This document shows positions 26,862-35,548 of a DNA stretch of 64,000 nucleotides, one piece after another; position 1 is the first letter of the stretch; each line of letters begins with the position of its first letter. The DNA is taken from positions 1-64,000 of the forward strand of contig JABCZC010000018.1 of NCBI GenBank assembly GCA_013289875.1, given 5' to 3'. This stretch comes from Acidobacteriota bacterium. GTDB taxonomy: Bacteria; Acidobacteriota; Terriglobia; Terriglobales; Acidobacteriaceae. The position numbers were made by a program, and so were the translations under genes. Under the pieces are notes generated by a model. It worked only from the letters and a program-made list of their open reading frames with translations, had not been told where the DNA came from and did no database searches.

Positions 26862-26973
26862 CAGGCGGCTTGATTGCGGGGTGAGATAGCCATGATCCCG
26901 CCCCGCAATTTCCCTGCCGGCAAATTTCAGTTCCGCCGCTCACCGTACATACAAGTGGTCCGTCTACCGAACC

Positions 26974-26994
26974 ATACGCACTTTCTGTGCGTAT
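26974..26994. promoter_or_regulatory. Perfect inverted repeat upstream of ADOP gene
   Basis: ATACGCAC-TTTCT-GTGCGTAT is a perfect 8-bp inverted repeat 48 bases before the GTG of the permease gene. It could be an operator or a leader hairpin; it has no T-tract. Confidence 0.4.
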
Positions 26995-27042
26995 TCCGTC
27001 TATCTGTAAGCTCGACCAACCAGATCACTTCGGAGCAAACCT

Positions 27043-29496
27043 GTGGGCACACTCTTCAACGACCTCAAGCACTCGCTGCATATGTTTGCCAAGAATCCCA
27101 GCTTCACCCTCACCGCCATCGCGGCCCTGGCCCTGGGCATCGGAGCAAACACGGCGATATTCACCGTCGTGAACGCGGTACTGCTCAAGCCGCTGACGTA
27201 TCCCGACCCGGACAGGATTGTGCAATTCATGAACATTTATCCGGAGGGAAAGGATCTGGGCGCCTCGGTCACCAAATTTCACAACTGGCAGCAGCAGACA
27301 AGCGTGCTTCAGGATGTGTCGGCATACGACTTTGGTGGACCGGGGTTCAACCTGACCGGCGCCGTGCCGGAGCAGGTGCATGGGTTACATGTGACCGAAG
27401 GATATTTTCGGCTCTTCGGTGCGCCCATTATGCTGGGCCGCACCTTCACGCCGCAGGAAGATTCGCCCAACGGCGGCAGGGTGGTGGTGTTGAGCTACGG
27501 CCTGTGGCAGCGCAGGTTCGGAGGCAATCCGCAGATCGTCGGGTCGGCAATCTCGCTCGGCAATGAACCCTACACGGTGGTGGGTGTGGTAGGAAAAAAT
27601 TTCGATACCGATCCCGCTGCCGATTTGTGGCTGCCCTTTCAGTTCGATCCCAACAGCAATGACCAAGCGCACTATTTCATTGCGGCTGGACGTCTCAAGC
27701 CCGGCATAACGCTGGCTCAGGCGAATGCGCAGATGAAAGTCGCCGCCGATCAGTTCCGCCGCCGCTACCCGCAGACGAATCCGCAGCAGGGATTCGCGGT
27801 GCAGCCCCTGCGCGACTCGATCGTCAGCGATGTCCGGACCTCGTTGCTGGTGCTGGTGGGCGCGGTGAGCTTCGTGCTGCTGATTGCCTGCGCGAACGTT
27901 GCCAACCTGCTGCTGGTACGTGCGACCGGGCGCAAGCGTGAATTTGCGATACGCGCCGCAATGGGAGCGAGCCGCAGCAGGATCATGCGGCAACTGCTGA
28001 CGGAGAGCGTTCTGCTCTCACTCGTCGGCGGTGTGCTCGGCCTTATCCTCGGCTTCGTCGGCGTGCGCGCCCTGCTGGCGGTCAGTCCCGGAGGCATCCC
28101 GCGCATCGGAGAAAACGGCGTCGGAGTGGGCATCGACTGGCGGGTGCTCGGATTCACCCTCGGCGTCTCGCTGCTCACGGGGATTGTCTTCGGGCTTTTC
28201 CCAGCGCTGAGCGCCTCCAGCCCCGATCTGAACAGCACGCTTAAGGAGAGTAGTAATCGTGCGGGAACCGGGTTCCGCCAGGGCATCGCACGGTCGCTGC
28301 TGGTGATCACGGAAGTCTGGCTGGCAGTGGTGTTGCTGATCGGAGCGGCGCTGCTGATCAGGACATTCATCGCTCTACATGGCGTGAATCCGGGCTTCAA
28401 TGCGCACAACGTACTCACCATGGAGATGTCGCTCACCGGCGATCGCTTTGCGAAGACGGCCGGAGTGGCGCAGATGGTGCGCAATGGCCGCGAGCGTCTC
28501 AATGCGATCCCGGGTGTAGAAACCTCGGCCTCAACATGCTGCCTGCCGCTCGAAGGCGGATTTGGCCTGCCGTTTATCGTGGTGGGACGCCCGCTGGGCA
28601 AAGACCCGGCCACCGGCGGCGCAGGATGGATGAATGTATCTCCGGGATACTTCGATGTGTACAGGATTCCCATTTTGCGCGGACGCGATTTCACCGATCA
28701 GGACGTCGCCGGTGCGCCTGGCGTGGTGATCATCAATCAGGCAATGGCGAAGAAGTTCTGGCCGAAGGAAAACCCTGTCGGCCAGCAGATTATTATCGGC
28801 AAAGGCGTAGGGCCGGAGTTTGAGGAGCCGGCGCGCCAGATCGTCGGCATTGTCGGAGATATCCGCGACGGCGGCCTGAACCGCGAACCTCGCCCGATTA
28901 TGATCATTCCTCAGGCCCAGGTGCTCGACGGCATCACGGCGCTCAATGCGCGCATCGGTCCGGTGGTGTGGCTGGTGCGCACGCACACTGATCCGCACCA
29001 GTTCATCTCCACGGTAACCGAGCAGTTGCGGCAGGCCAGCGGAGGCTTCCCGGTAGCGCGTGTGCGGACGATGGAAGAAGTGGTTGTGCGCTCCACCGCG
29101 CGCGAGGATTTCAATATGCTGCTGCTGACGATCTTTGGCGCGTCCGCGTTGATCCTGGCCGCGATCGGGATTTATGGGTTGATGGCGTACTCCGTGCAGC
29201 AACGCACGCAAGAGATGGGCATTCGCATGGCGCTGGGAGCGGACCGCGCGAAAATTCGCAATCTGGTGGTGCGGCACGGCATGACGCTGGCATTGATCGG
29301 GGTGGTCATCGGCGTGGGCGCGGCGTTTGGACTCATGCGGCTGCTGGCGAGCTTCTTATTCGGCGTGAAGATGTACGACCCGGCGGTATTTGTAACTATC
29401 CCGGTGATATTAAGCGCTGTAGCTTTCGGCGCCGTGTGGTTTCCTGCGACGCGGGCCTCGAAGCTTGATCCGATGCAGGCGCTGAGGGTGGAATAA
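27043..29496 (+). CDS. ADOP-family (MacB-like) ABC permease, orphan
   Basis: An 817-residue permease made of two FtsX/MacB-type halves. Each half has a transmembrane helix, a large periplasmic MacB core domain and a three-helix FtsX bundle. The N-terminal LKHSLHMFAKNPSFTLTAI and 'ALALGIGANTAIFTVVNAVLL' region, the first bundle 'FVLLIACANVANLLLVRATG' with REFAIRAAMGASR, and the second 'IGIYGLMAYSVQQRTQEMG' with IRMALGADR are all canonical. No ATPase gene is adjacent, as usual for this acidobacterial family. The substrate is unknown: lipoproteins, peptides or toxic compounds are typical for MacB relatives. It lacks the soluble N-terminal prefix present in the 36.8-kb paralogue. It starts at a GTG and follows a short hairpin. 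An SDR gene follows after 26 bases. Confidence 0.93.
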   Translation: MGTLFNDLKHSLHMFAKNPSFTLTAIAALALGIGANTAIFTVVNAVLLKPLTYPDPDRIVQFMNIYPEGKDLGASVTKFHNWQQQTSVLQDVSAYDFGGPGFNLTGAVPEQVHGLHVTEGYFRLFGAPIMLGRTFTPQEDSPNGGRVVVLSYGLWQRRFGGNPQIVGSAISLGNEPYTVVGVVGKNFDTDPAADLWLPFQFDPNSNDQAHYFIAAGRLKPGITLAQANAQMKVAADQFRRRYPQTNPQQGFAVQPLRDSIVSDVRTSLLVLVGAVSFVLLIACANVANLLLVRATGRKREFAIRAAMGASRSRIMRQLLTESVLLSLVGGVLGLILGFVGVRALLAVSPGGIPRIGENGVGVGIDWRVLGFTLGVSLLTGIVFGLFPALSASSPDLNSTLKESSNRAGTGFRQGIARSLLVITEVWLAVVLLIGAALLIRTFIALHGVNPGFNAHNVLTMEMSLTGDRFAKTAGVAQMVRNGRERLNAIPGVETSASTCCLPLEGGFGLPFIVVGRPLGKDPATGGAGWMNVSPGYFDVYRIPILRGRDFTDQDVAGAPGVVIINQAMAKKFWPKENPVGQQIIIGKGVGPEFEEPARQIVGIVGDIRDGGLNREPRPIMIIPQAQVLDGITALNARIGPVVWLVRTHTDPHQFISTVTEQLRQASGGFPVARVRTMEEVVVRSTAREDFNMLLLTIFGASALILAAIGIYGLMAYSVQQRTQEMGIRMALGADRAKIRNLVVRHGMTLALIGVVIGVGAAFGLMRLLASFLFGVKMYDPAVFVTIPVILSAVAFGAVWFPATRASKLDPMQALRVE

Positions 29497-29522
29497 CTCG
29501 GTGTCTGTGCGACGATGAAAGC

Positions 29523-30305
29523 ATGACCAAAGACAAACGCGTAGCCGTCGTCACAGGGGGCGGGCAGGGCATCGGCCGCCGGACTGCCGAGGTGCTGGCG
29601 GAGCGCGGATATGAGTTGGCAATCATCGACCTGCGCATGCCTGAGGAGACGATTCGGGCGGTAGAAGCGCTCGACGGGAAGGCCATGGGGTTTGCGGGAG
29701 ATATCGCCGACGAGCCGACGGTCGAGCGATTTGCCGGCGAGGTGTTCGCTCGCTTCGGACGCGTGGACGTGCTGGTGAACAACGCCGGTATCAGTCTGAT
29801 CTCTCCGGCGGAGACGACTACCTCCAGCGATTATCGGCGAGTCCTTGAGGTGAATCTGGTCGCGCCGTTTCTGTTGGCAAAGGCGTTTGGCGCGAAGATG
29901 CTCGGAGCAGGCTGCGGGTCGATCGTGAACGTTGCCTCAGTGGCGGGACTCTTAGGCATCGCGGACCGGGCAGCGTACAACGCCTCAAAGCATGGATTAA
30001 TTGGGCTGACCCGCACCCTCGCAGCGGAGTGGGGAGGACGCGGTGTGCGCGTGAATGCCGTCTGTCCGGGCTGGGTAAAGACGGAGATGGATGCGGCGGA
30101 TCAGGCCCGTGGAACCTACGTCGATGGCGATATTACCGGCCGCGTGCCGATGGGACGCTTTGCCTCTTCCGATGATGTTGCGCGGGCGATTGCCTATCTT
30201 GCCGACGAGCGCGAGAGCGCGTTCGTCAATGGCCATGCACTCTCAGTCGATGGCGGCTGGGCAACGGACGGAAGTTGGGAGTCGCTAAGGATAAATCACA
30301 GGTAG
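29523..30305 (+). CDS. Short-chain dehydrogenase, FabG-like
   Basis: A 260-residue SDR reductase closely resembling 3-oxoacyl-ACP reductase. The glycine motif TGGGQGIGRR is near residue 12, with DVLVNNAGIS, the catalytic Ser/Tyr/Lys in NVASVAGLLG and YNASKHGLIGLT, VNAVCPGWVKTEM and a C-terminal GHALSVDGGW. The DLRMP segment after beta 2 suggests NAD(H) preference, because an Asp is present and basic residues are absent at the key position. FabG-like redundancy is common, and this copy is not near acyl carrier protein genes, so a dedicated fatty-acid role is not supported. It may be co-transcribed with the ADOP permease. Confidence 0.88.
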   Translation: MTKDKRVAVVTGGGQGIGRRTAEVLAERGYELAIIDLRMPEETIRAVEALDGKAMGFAGDIADEPTVERFAGEVFARFGRVDVLVNNAGISLISPAETTTSSDYRRVLEVNLVAPFLLAKAFGAKMLGAGCGSIVNVASVAGLLGIADRAAYNASKHGLIGLTRTLAAEWGGRGVRVNAVCPGWVKTEMDAADQARGTYVDGDITGRVPMGRFASSDDVARAIAYLADERESAFVNGHALSVDGGWATDGSWESLRINHR

Positions 30306-30320
30306 CAGGGATCAGTCTCC

Positions 30321-30398
30321 AGTTGTCGGTCCCCAGTTGTTAGTAAAAGCACCGAGGTGCAAAAGCGGTCGATTACTAAAGAGCGGGGACTGACAACT
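30321..30398. repeat. Long imperfect palindrome between convergent genes
   Basis: AGTTGTCGGTCCCC (30321-30334) pairs with GGGGACTGACAACT (30385-30398) at 13 of 14 positions. TTAGTAA (30340-30346) pairs with TTACTAA (30373-30379), and GCACC-GA-GGTGC lies at the centre. The whole intergenic space is one cruciform or hairpin. It may be a REP/MITE-like element or a bidirectional terminator. Confidence 0.6.
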
Positions 30399-30420
30399 AA
30401 AAACTGGCTACTGTTGCCCG

Positions 30421-32496
30421 TTACCAAACGCGGCAGGCATTCACGGCCATCATGGGTTGGCCGGTTTTGCACCCGAAGGCATGTCCGAATTCGGGGAGGT
30501 TCCGGACGACCCCATCGACGCGGAACGGGCGTGGAGAATGTGGGTCAGTCTGCACCTCCAGGCGCACCTCCTCGGGACGAAGGCTGGCGCACCAGCTCTG
30601 TCCATAGGCGACGAAGAATTCCTGAATCGGTGAGTAGCCGTTCGCGTCTTTTTGGGCGAGATCGATGTTCTTGCGCTTGGCGTCCTCAAGGAAGGCCATG
30701 TAGGCGAGGCGAAGGCCGCCGTTGTCAGCAGTGTTCTCACCGAGAGTGAGCTTGCCGTTGACCTTCACATCGTCGACAGCCGTGAAGCTACCGTACTCCT
30801 TCACCTCGCAATCGGCCTTCTCGTCGAATTTCTTGCCGTCTTCGGGAGTCCACCAGTCGGCGAGGTTGCCGTTCCCATCAAATTGCCGGCCCTGGTCGTC
30901 GAAGCCGTGCGTCAGCTCGTGTCCCACAATCGCGCCGATGTGACCGTAGTTCTCCGCGTCCGTTGATCGGGGATCGAAGAGCGGAGATTGCAGAATGCCG
31001 GCGGGGAAGTTTATGTCGTTCAGGCCCGGGTCGTAATAGGCATTGACGGTGGGCGGAGTCATACCCCACTCGCCGCGATCGACAGGCTTGCCGATCTTGG
31101 CGAGCTGGCGGCGGCTTTCAAAGTCGGTGGCGCGTACGTAATTACCGTAGGCTTCGCCGCGCACGATTTTCAGGGCGGAATAATCACGAAAGTGATCGGG
31201 ATAGCCAATCTTGTCGGCGACCAGGTGCAGCTTTTCCTTGGCCTTGATCTTCGTTTCCGGGCTCATCCAGGCGAGCGTGTCGATGTCTTTGTCCATTGCG
31301 GCCTCAATGTCGTGGACCATCTGCACAGTTGCGGCCTTGCTGGCCGGCGGGAAATTCTCTTTGACGTAGACTTCGCCCAGAGCCTCACCTAGAGCGGCGT
31401 CGGTCGACTGAACGCAACGCTTCCAACGTGCGCGCTGTTGAGGCTGGCCGCTCAGCTTGCGGCCATAAAAATCGAACCGCTCCTCGTCCATCGCCTCGGG
31501 AAGTGTGTAGCCGGGTGTTCCGTTAATCAACTGCCAGCGCAGGTAGGTCTTGATGGTGTCGAGATCTGTCGAGGCGAGCTGCGCATTCAGGCCCTTGAAG
31601 AAGTCAGGATTAGCGACGTTGAGGTTCGTGATCGAAGGCAAGCCGGCGCGCCCGAAGAAGGCGGTCCAGTCGATCTCCGGTGTGAGGCTGGCGAGCTGCA
31701 CAACGGGCATTGGGTGGTAGATATTCTTTGGATCGCGCTGGGAAGTTACATCCATCGAAACTTTGGCAAGCGCAGTCTCAAGGGTCATGATTTTCTGCGC
31801 GTCACTCGTGGCCTTCGCATCCGTTTCGCCCATCAGCTTCAGCATATTCGCGATGTGCTGCACATACTGCTGGCGGATTTTCTCGTCCTTTGCGCCAGTG
31901 CGCAGGTAGTAGTCGCGTTCGGGCAGTCCGAGACCACCCTGATTGACAAAAGCAATCTGCTGGCGGGCGTCCTTGAGATCCTGCTGCTCGCCGAGGCTCA
32001 TGAAGGCGTTCACACCGATCAGCTGATAGTGGGCCAAGAGGTCGGTGAGTTGCTTCTTGTCGGTCAGGGACGCGATGCGGTCAAGCTCCGGCTGCAGGGG
32101 CTTCAGACCTGCGGCATAAATGAAGCTGGTGTCCATACAGGATGCGTAGTAATCGCCAGTCTTTTGCTCGTTGGGCGTGCGAGAGGGATTGTCTGCGGCA
32201 ACCTTTTCGAGCAGAGTGTGGAGGATGTATTCGCTGTAATCGAAGATCATTGTCGCCGTTTCAGAGGTCGTTTTATCGGCGGGGATGGGATACAGTTTGG
32301 AGAAGTTTCCGCAGGTGTACTGATAGAAACTTGTGCACGGGTCAGCGCTGGCATCGATCAATTGCTTGTCCAGGCCCGGAAGCAACACGGGCGCTTTCTC
32401 TGCATCGTCGGCGGAGGCGGCGTTGGCCTGCGTGCCTGATGTGAGTGACGTCGCAATGCCGATCAGAACAATCGCAAGCCATGTTTGTTTTTTCAT
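30421..32496 (-). CDS. Secreted M13-family endopeptidase (neprilysin/PepO type)
   Basis: A 691-residue zinc metalloendopeptidase exported by a signal peptide (WLAIVLIGIATSLTSGTQANA). M13 landmarks are complete: 'ADPCTSFYQYTCGNF' near the N-terminus, NAYYDPGLNDINFPAGIL, the zinc motif HELTH at 526-530, LTLGENTADNGG with the third zinc ligand, YGQSWCASLRPE, and the C-terminal CRVW with the conserved Cys and Trp. It cleaves oligopeptides in the periplasm or outside. GGAGAAACA precedes the ATG. It is convergent with the FabG-like gene across a palindromic spacer, and probably read from its own promoter. Confidence 0.95.
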   Translation of the reverse strand: MKKQTWLAIVLIGIATSLTSGTQANAASADDAEKAPVLLPGLDKQLIDASADPCTSFYQYTCGNFSKLYPIPADKTTSETATMIFDYSEYILHTLLEKVAADNPSRTPNEQKTGDYYASCMDTSFIYAAGLKPLQPELDRIASLTDKKQLTDLLAHYQLIGVNAFMSLGEQQDLKDARQQIAFVNQGGLGLPERDYYLRTGAKDEKIRQQYVQHIANMLKLMGETDAKATSDAQKIMTLETALAKVSMDVTSQRDPKNIYHPMPVVQLASLTPEIDWTAFFGRAGLPSITNLNVANPDFFKGLNAQLASTDLDTIKTYLRWQLINGTPGYTLPEAMDEERFDFYGRKLSGQPQQRARWKRCVQSTDAALGEALGEVYVKENFPPASKAATVQMVHDIEAAMDKDIDTLAWMSPETKIKAKEKLHLVADKIGYPDHFRDYSALKIVRGEAYGNYVRATDFESRRQLAKIGKPVDRGEWGMTPPTVNAYYDPGLNDINFPAGILQSPLFDPRSTDAENYGHIGAIVGHELTHGFDDQGRQFDGNGNLADWWTPEDGKKFDEKADCEVKEYGSFTAVDDVKVNGKLTLGENTADNGGLRLAYMAFLEDAKRKNIDLAQKDANGYSPIQEFFVAYGQSWCASLRPEEVRLEVQTDPHSPRPFRVDGVVRNLPEFGHAFGCKTGQPMMAVNACRVW

Positions 32497-32601
32497 TGTT
32501 TCTCCAAATGCTCAATATATACGCGCCTGCACTGGCCATGCCCATCGGGTTCAACGATTTGCGCGCAAGAAAAATATAGGAGACGACGCAGCTTTACCGG
32601 T

Positions 32602-33165
32602 TCACAAGTCATTTGTGACGAGTTGACTGTTGGCAGGGCTGAACTTCGACCTGTCATCAATGCCTACGCCGGTCAGATTGCACTGCATGTAGACAATCCC
32701 CTCAATCACGCTGTCGTTGAAGCGATCGCACAGCGTGAAACCGTTGCGCAGATACATTTGATAGGCGGGGCCCATTGCCTCGGGAACCGTGTCCAGATAG
32801 ACGGCGGAATAGCCGGCAGAGCGGGCTCGCTCGAATACTTCGAGGGTCAGACGCTCGCCAAGCCCCTGACCGCGAAATGCAGACCGCACCCAGAGCCGCT
32901 TCATTTCGCAGGCGCCCGGCCGGTTCGTCATCGCGCGATAGCCCACACATCCGGCAGCTTCGCCGTCGACAAACGCCAGCAGCAACTCGCCGCCTTGCGC
33001 CTGATAGCTCCCGGGAAGACCGTTAGATTCGTTTTCGAGCGCACCGAAGCAGAACTGTGCCGGACCCTTGGCGGCGAGCACGAACCGTCCGTACTCCAGG
33101 AGCAATTCACGCGCTGCCTGCACGATAGCGGCGTCGGAGTTGTCGTCAATCGGCTGAATCGTCAT
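32602..33165 (-). CDS. GNAT-family N-acetyltransferase
   Basis: A 187-residue acetyltransferase. The core from about residue 60 shows GGELLLAFVDGEAAGCVGYR, EMKRLWVRSAFRGQGLGERL with the acetyl-CoA pyrophosphate loop RGQGLG, and YSAVYLDTVPEAMGPAYQMY, the pattern of the GNAT fold. The substrate is unknown. It begins 15 bases after the stop of another GNAT gene on the same strand, so the two are co-transcribed although only distantly similar. The C-terminal 25 residues are extra to the domain. Confidence 0.85.
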   Translation of the reverse strand: MTIQPIDDNSDAAIVQAARELLLEYGRFVLAAKGPAQFCFGALENESNGLPGSYQAQGGELLLAFVDGEAAGCVGYRAMTNRPGACEMKRLWVRSAFRGQGLGERLTLEVFERARSAGYSAVYLDTVPEAMGPAYQMYLRNGFTLCDRFNDSVIEGIVYMQCNLTGVGIDDRSKFSPANSQLVTNDL

Positions 33166-33180
33166 TTCGATTCTTCAGGG

Positions 33181-33651
33181 CTAGGCCTCGACCGGCTCGA
33201 CATAGAACATTTCGTTGGTCTGGCGGAACCCATTGCTCTCATACAGACGGCGTGCCTCCTCGGTCGAATGCAGAGCGACTACGCGGATTTTGCGCCGCCG
33301 AGCCTCGGCGAGCGCCATCTCAATGAGGTGGCTGGCCAGTTTTTTGCGCCGGTATTCAGGCTCGACGTAGACGTTGAGCAGGTAGCCGCGCTGCGTGGAG
33401 TAGGGGTCGAGGGGATGAGGCGGCCAGTCGAGGAGCAGCAATCCCCCGCCGGCGACGACGCGATCTCCGTCGACGGTCAGCCAGCCGAAATATTTGCCCT
33501 CGGTGATCATCTTCGCAACCCAGGGCTCGAAGTTGCGCGACATCACGCCCAGAACCTGGTTATCCGCGCGTCCCGCATCGACAAACATGCGCCGCCGGTG
33601 ATGCGTAATCAAATGCGCGTCCGCAGCCGTTGCCGTTCTTGTTTCCAGCAT
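33181..33651 (-). CDS. GNAT-family N-acetyltransferase
   Basis: A 156-residue acetyltransferase with ATAADAHLITHHRRRMF at the N-terminus, the loop LLNVYVEPEYRRKKLASHLIEMAL (shortened RRKKLA version of the usual Q/R-x-x-G-x-A acetyl-CoA motif) and VVALHSTEEARRLYESNGF. The Gly to Lys change in the pyrophosphate loop is seen in some active GNATs. It is the first gene of a two-gene unit with the GNAT at 32602. The start is an ATG at 33651 without a strong ribosome-binding site. Confidence 0.83.
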   Translation of the reverse strand: MLETRTATAADAHLITHHRRRMFVDAGRADNQVLGVMSRNFEPWVAKMITEGKYFGWLTVDGDRVVAGGGLLLLDWPPHPLDPYSTQRGYLLNVYVEPEYRRKKLASHLIEMALAEARRRKIRVVALHSTEEARRLYESNGFRQTNEMFYVEPVEA

Positions 33652-33732
33652 GGAGAAAAGTATAGAGCCTGCTGCGAATATTAGGGCAGACAGGCGTTGC
33701 GAGGGAAATCATTCCGACGAGAGAAGAGACAC

Positions 33733-34154
33733 TCAGAGTGTCGCAATTTCCAGCTTGGGAAAGGCGGCTCGATAGAGGCACTGGTCGAGCGTGAGCAAGC
33801 GATAGCGAAGGACGGCTGCATGCGCGCCGATCAGGAAATCGGCAAGAATCCGTCGCGGCAGCTCTGTTTTCTTCGAGCTTCGCCGCATGACATAGCCCTG
33901 GAAGGTTCTGCCAGCGACACGCCATATCTCCTCGCTCGATTCCCATTCAATGCGAATGCCCGTGGCGTGAAAAAACTCATCGAGCATCATTTCCGACGTC
34001 CGGGAAGCGCGAGCAACTCGGCATACACGGCCCCGGTAACAACGAGAGCTCCCAGGCGCTGAGCAGAATCCAGAGCCTTTTGTGCGGCGGCGTTCAATTG
34101 CGAATCTGTATCCCAGAGAGTGACCAAGACCTTTGTATCGATAACCGTCGTCAT
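33733..34154 (-). pseudogene. vapC: VapC-type PIN-domain toxin, frameshifted
   Basis: The gene starts at ATG 34154, overlapping the antitoxin stop as ATGA. It encodes a normal PIN N-terminus (MTTVIDTKVLVTLWDTD through AVYAELLALPGRRK), then hits TGA at 33989-33987. The rest of the domain continues in another frame from an overlapping ATG at 33990 (MMLDEFFHATGIRIEW through RRILADFLIGAHA and LLTLDQCLYRAAFPKL). All four expected acidic residues are present: two in the first half (IDT, AELL) and two in the second (ADFL, TLDQ). One missing base near GGAAAT would join them. The toxin, a magnesium-dependent RNase in intact systems, is therefore either inactivated, mis-sequenced or translated as two coupled halves. 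Confidence 0.75.
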
Positions 34155-34390
34155 TCGCCGCGCAGCTCACGCAGCCATTTCACGACGGCTTTCCTGCCGG
34201 AGCCGATCCGCGGGTTACCGATACCGCGATATTTTGCGAAAGGGCTTTCAGAGCATATCGGTACGATGCGCATTTCCCCGTCGCGTTCTTCAAACCCAAT
34301 CCGGTCGCCAGGATGAACACCCATAGCGCGACGAACCTCGTTCGGCACGGTAATCTGCCCCTTGCTGGTGATCTTTGCAGTTCGTGTCAT
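34151..34390 (-). CDS. vapB: VapB-type AbrB/SpoVT-fold antitoxin
   Basis: A 79-residue antitoxin whose N-terminal half is a swapped-hairpin AbrB/MazE DNA-binding domain (TAKITSKGQITVPNEVRRAMG with GDRIGFEE). The C-terminal tail (FAKYRGIGNPRIGSGRKAVVKWLRELRGE, shown here only by position 51-79) is the region that normally wraps the PIN toxin. It overlaps the toxin start by four bases, the usual translational coupling of vapBC operons, and should repress its own promoter. No internal damage is seen, unlike its partner. Confidence 0.85.
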   Translation of the reverse strand: MTRTAKITSKGQITVPNEVRRAMGVHPGDRIGFEERDGEMRIVPICSESPFAKYRGIGNPRIGSGRKAVVKWLRELRGE

Positions 34391-34477
34391 CCGAAGAATC
34401 CTTACTTTCCAGAATATGCTCCTTACTTTGCAGTCGTAGAAACGAAACGGGAGGCTCCCCGTTACGATTAGGTACAG

Positions 34478-35491
34478 ATGTCAGACATGCCGCAAATCGA
34501 TCACCGGCTTTTACGTCCGGGCATGCGTGTTGCTGTTGCCGTTTCTGGCGGAGCGGATTCGGTGGCATTGCTGCGTGCTTTGATCGAGGCAGCCCCGCAG
34601 ATCGGCCTGGTGCTCTCGGTCGCGCATGTGCATCACGGCATTCGCGAGGCTGAAGCGGATGGCGATGCAGAGTTTGTAGCCGCACTTGCGGCCGGGCACG
34701 ATCTCGTATTTCATCGCCGTGATGTGGACACTCTGGCGACCGCCCGAGCCAATCGCGAGACGATTGAAGAGGCGGCGCGAAACCTGCGCTATGCGTGGTT
34801 TCGCGAGCTGCTGGAGTCAGGTGAAGCGGACGCCGTGGCTACAGCGCATACGCTCGATGATCAGGCGGAGACGGTTCTGCACAAGCTGCTACGCGGAGCG
34901 TGGACGGAGGGGCTGGGGGGTATTCATCTCATGGTGAAGTGCGAGCGGGGTGTGATTCTTCGGCCATTTCTCGGCATACGGCGGACGGAGATCGAGACGT
35001 GGCTGCGCGCGATCGGCCAGGAGTGGCGCGAAGATGCGTCAAATTTGGACACAGCCTTCACACGTAACAGGCTGCGCCATGAATTGCTACCAGTGCTGGC
35101 AACGTACAATCCGCAGATTCACTCGCAGCTCGCCAACCTTGCAACGCTGGCGCGCGACGAGGACGCTTACTGGCAGGGCGAGGTCGGGCGAATTTTGCCG
35201 TCACTGGCACTGCCTGGGAAGCCGGTGCGCGAGGGCGGCAGGGCAGCGTCTACCCATCCCGGCGAGGCCAGTCTGGCATTTGAGATTGAGCGGCTCCCGC
35301 AGTCTCCAGCGATGCGGCGGAGGATTTTGCGGGCGGCTGCGCGCCAGTTGGGAACGGCGCTCAATTTCGACCAGACTGAGCGGCTGATGACGATGCTTGG
35401 GGCGGGCGCTACGCGCAGGCAGCAGCTCACCGCTGAGCTGCATGCGGAGCGGAGTCCGCGTGAGCTGAGGCTGGTGCGGCGCAAACCGTGA
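34478..35491 (+). CDS. tilS: tRNA(Ile)-lysidine synthetase
   Basis: A 337-residue ATP-dependent enzyme that converts C34 of the CAU-anticodon tRNA-Ile to lysidine, an essential decoding function. The N-type ATP pyrophosphatase loop SGGADSVALL is near residue 24, followed by VAHVHHGIR, the ARNLRYAWF region, TAHTLDDQAETVLHKLLRG and REDASNLDTAFTRNRLRHELLP. It is shorter than E. coli TilS and close to the compact Aquifex/Thermotoga-like form, with a reduced C-terminal domain. In many bacteria tilS lies directly before ftsH. Here ftsH is on the same strand but 4.8 kb further on, beyond a cassette containing a Tat-exported cupin, an ADOP permease and padR. Confidence 0.94.
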   Translation: MSDMPQIDHRLLRPGMRVAVAVSGGADSVALLRALIEAAPQIGLVLSVAHVHHGIREAEADGDAEFVAALAAGHDLVFHRRDVDTLATARANRETIEEAARNLRYAWFRELLESGEADAVATAHTLDDQAETVLHKLLRGAWTEGLGGIHLMVKCERGVILRPFLGIRRTEIETWLRAIGQEWREDASNLDTAFTRNRLRHELLPVLATYNPQIHSQLANLATLARDEDAYWQGEVGRILPSLALPGKPVREGGRAASTHPGEASLAFEIERLPQSPAMRRRILRAAARQLGTALNFDQTERLMTMLGAGATRRQQLTAELHAERSPRELRLVRRKP

Positions 35492-35548
35492 GCGTTAAGC
35501 CGGAATTTCGCGGATACGCGACTTTTTAATGCACTATGAGGAGTAAGG

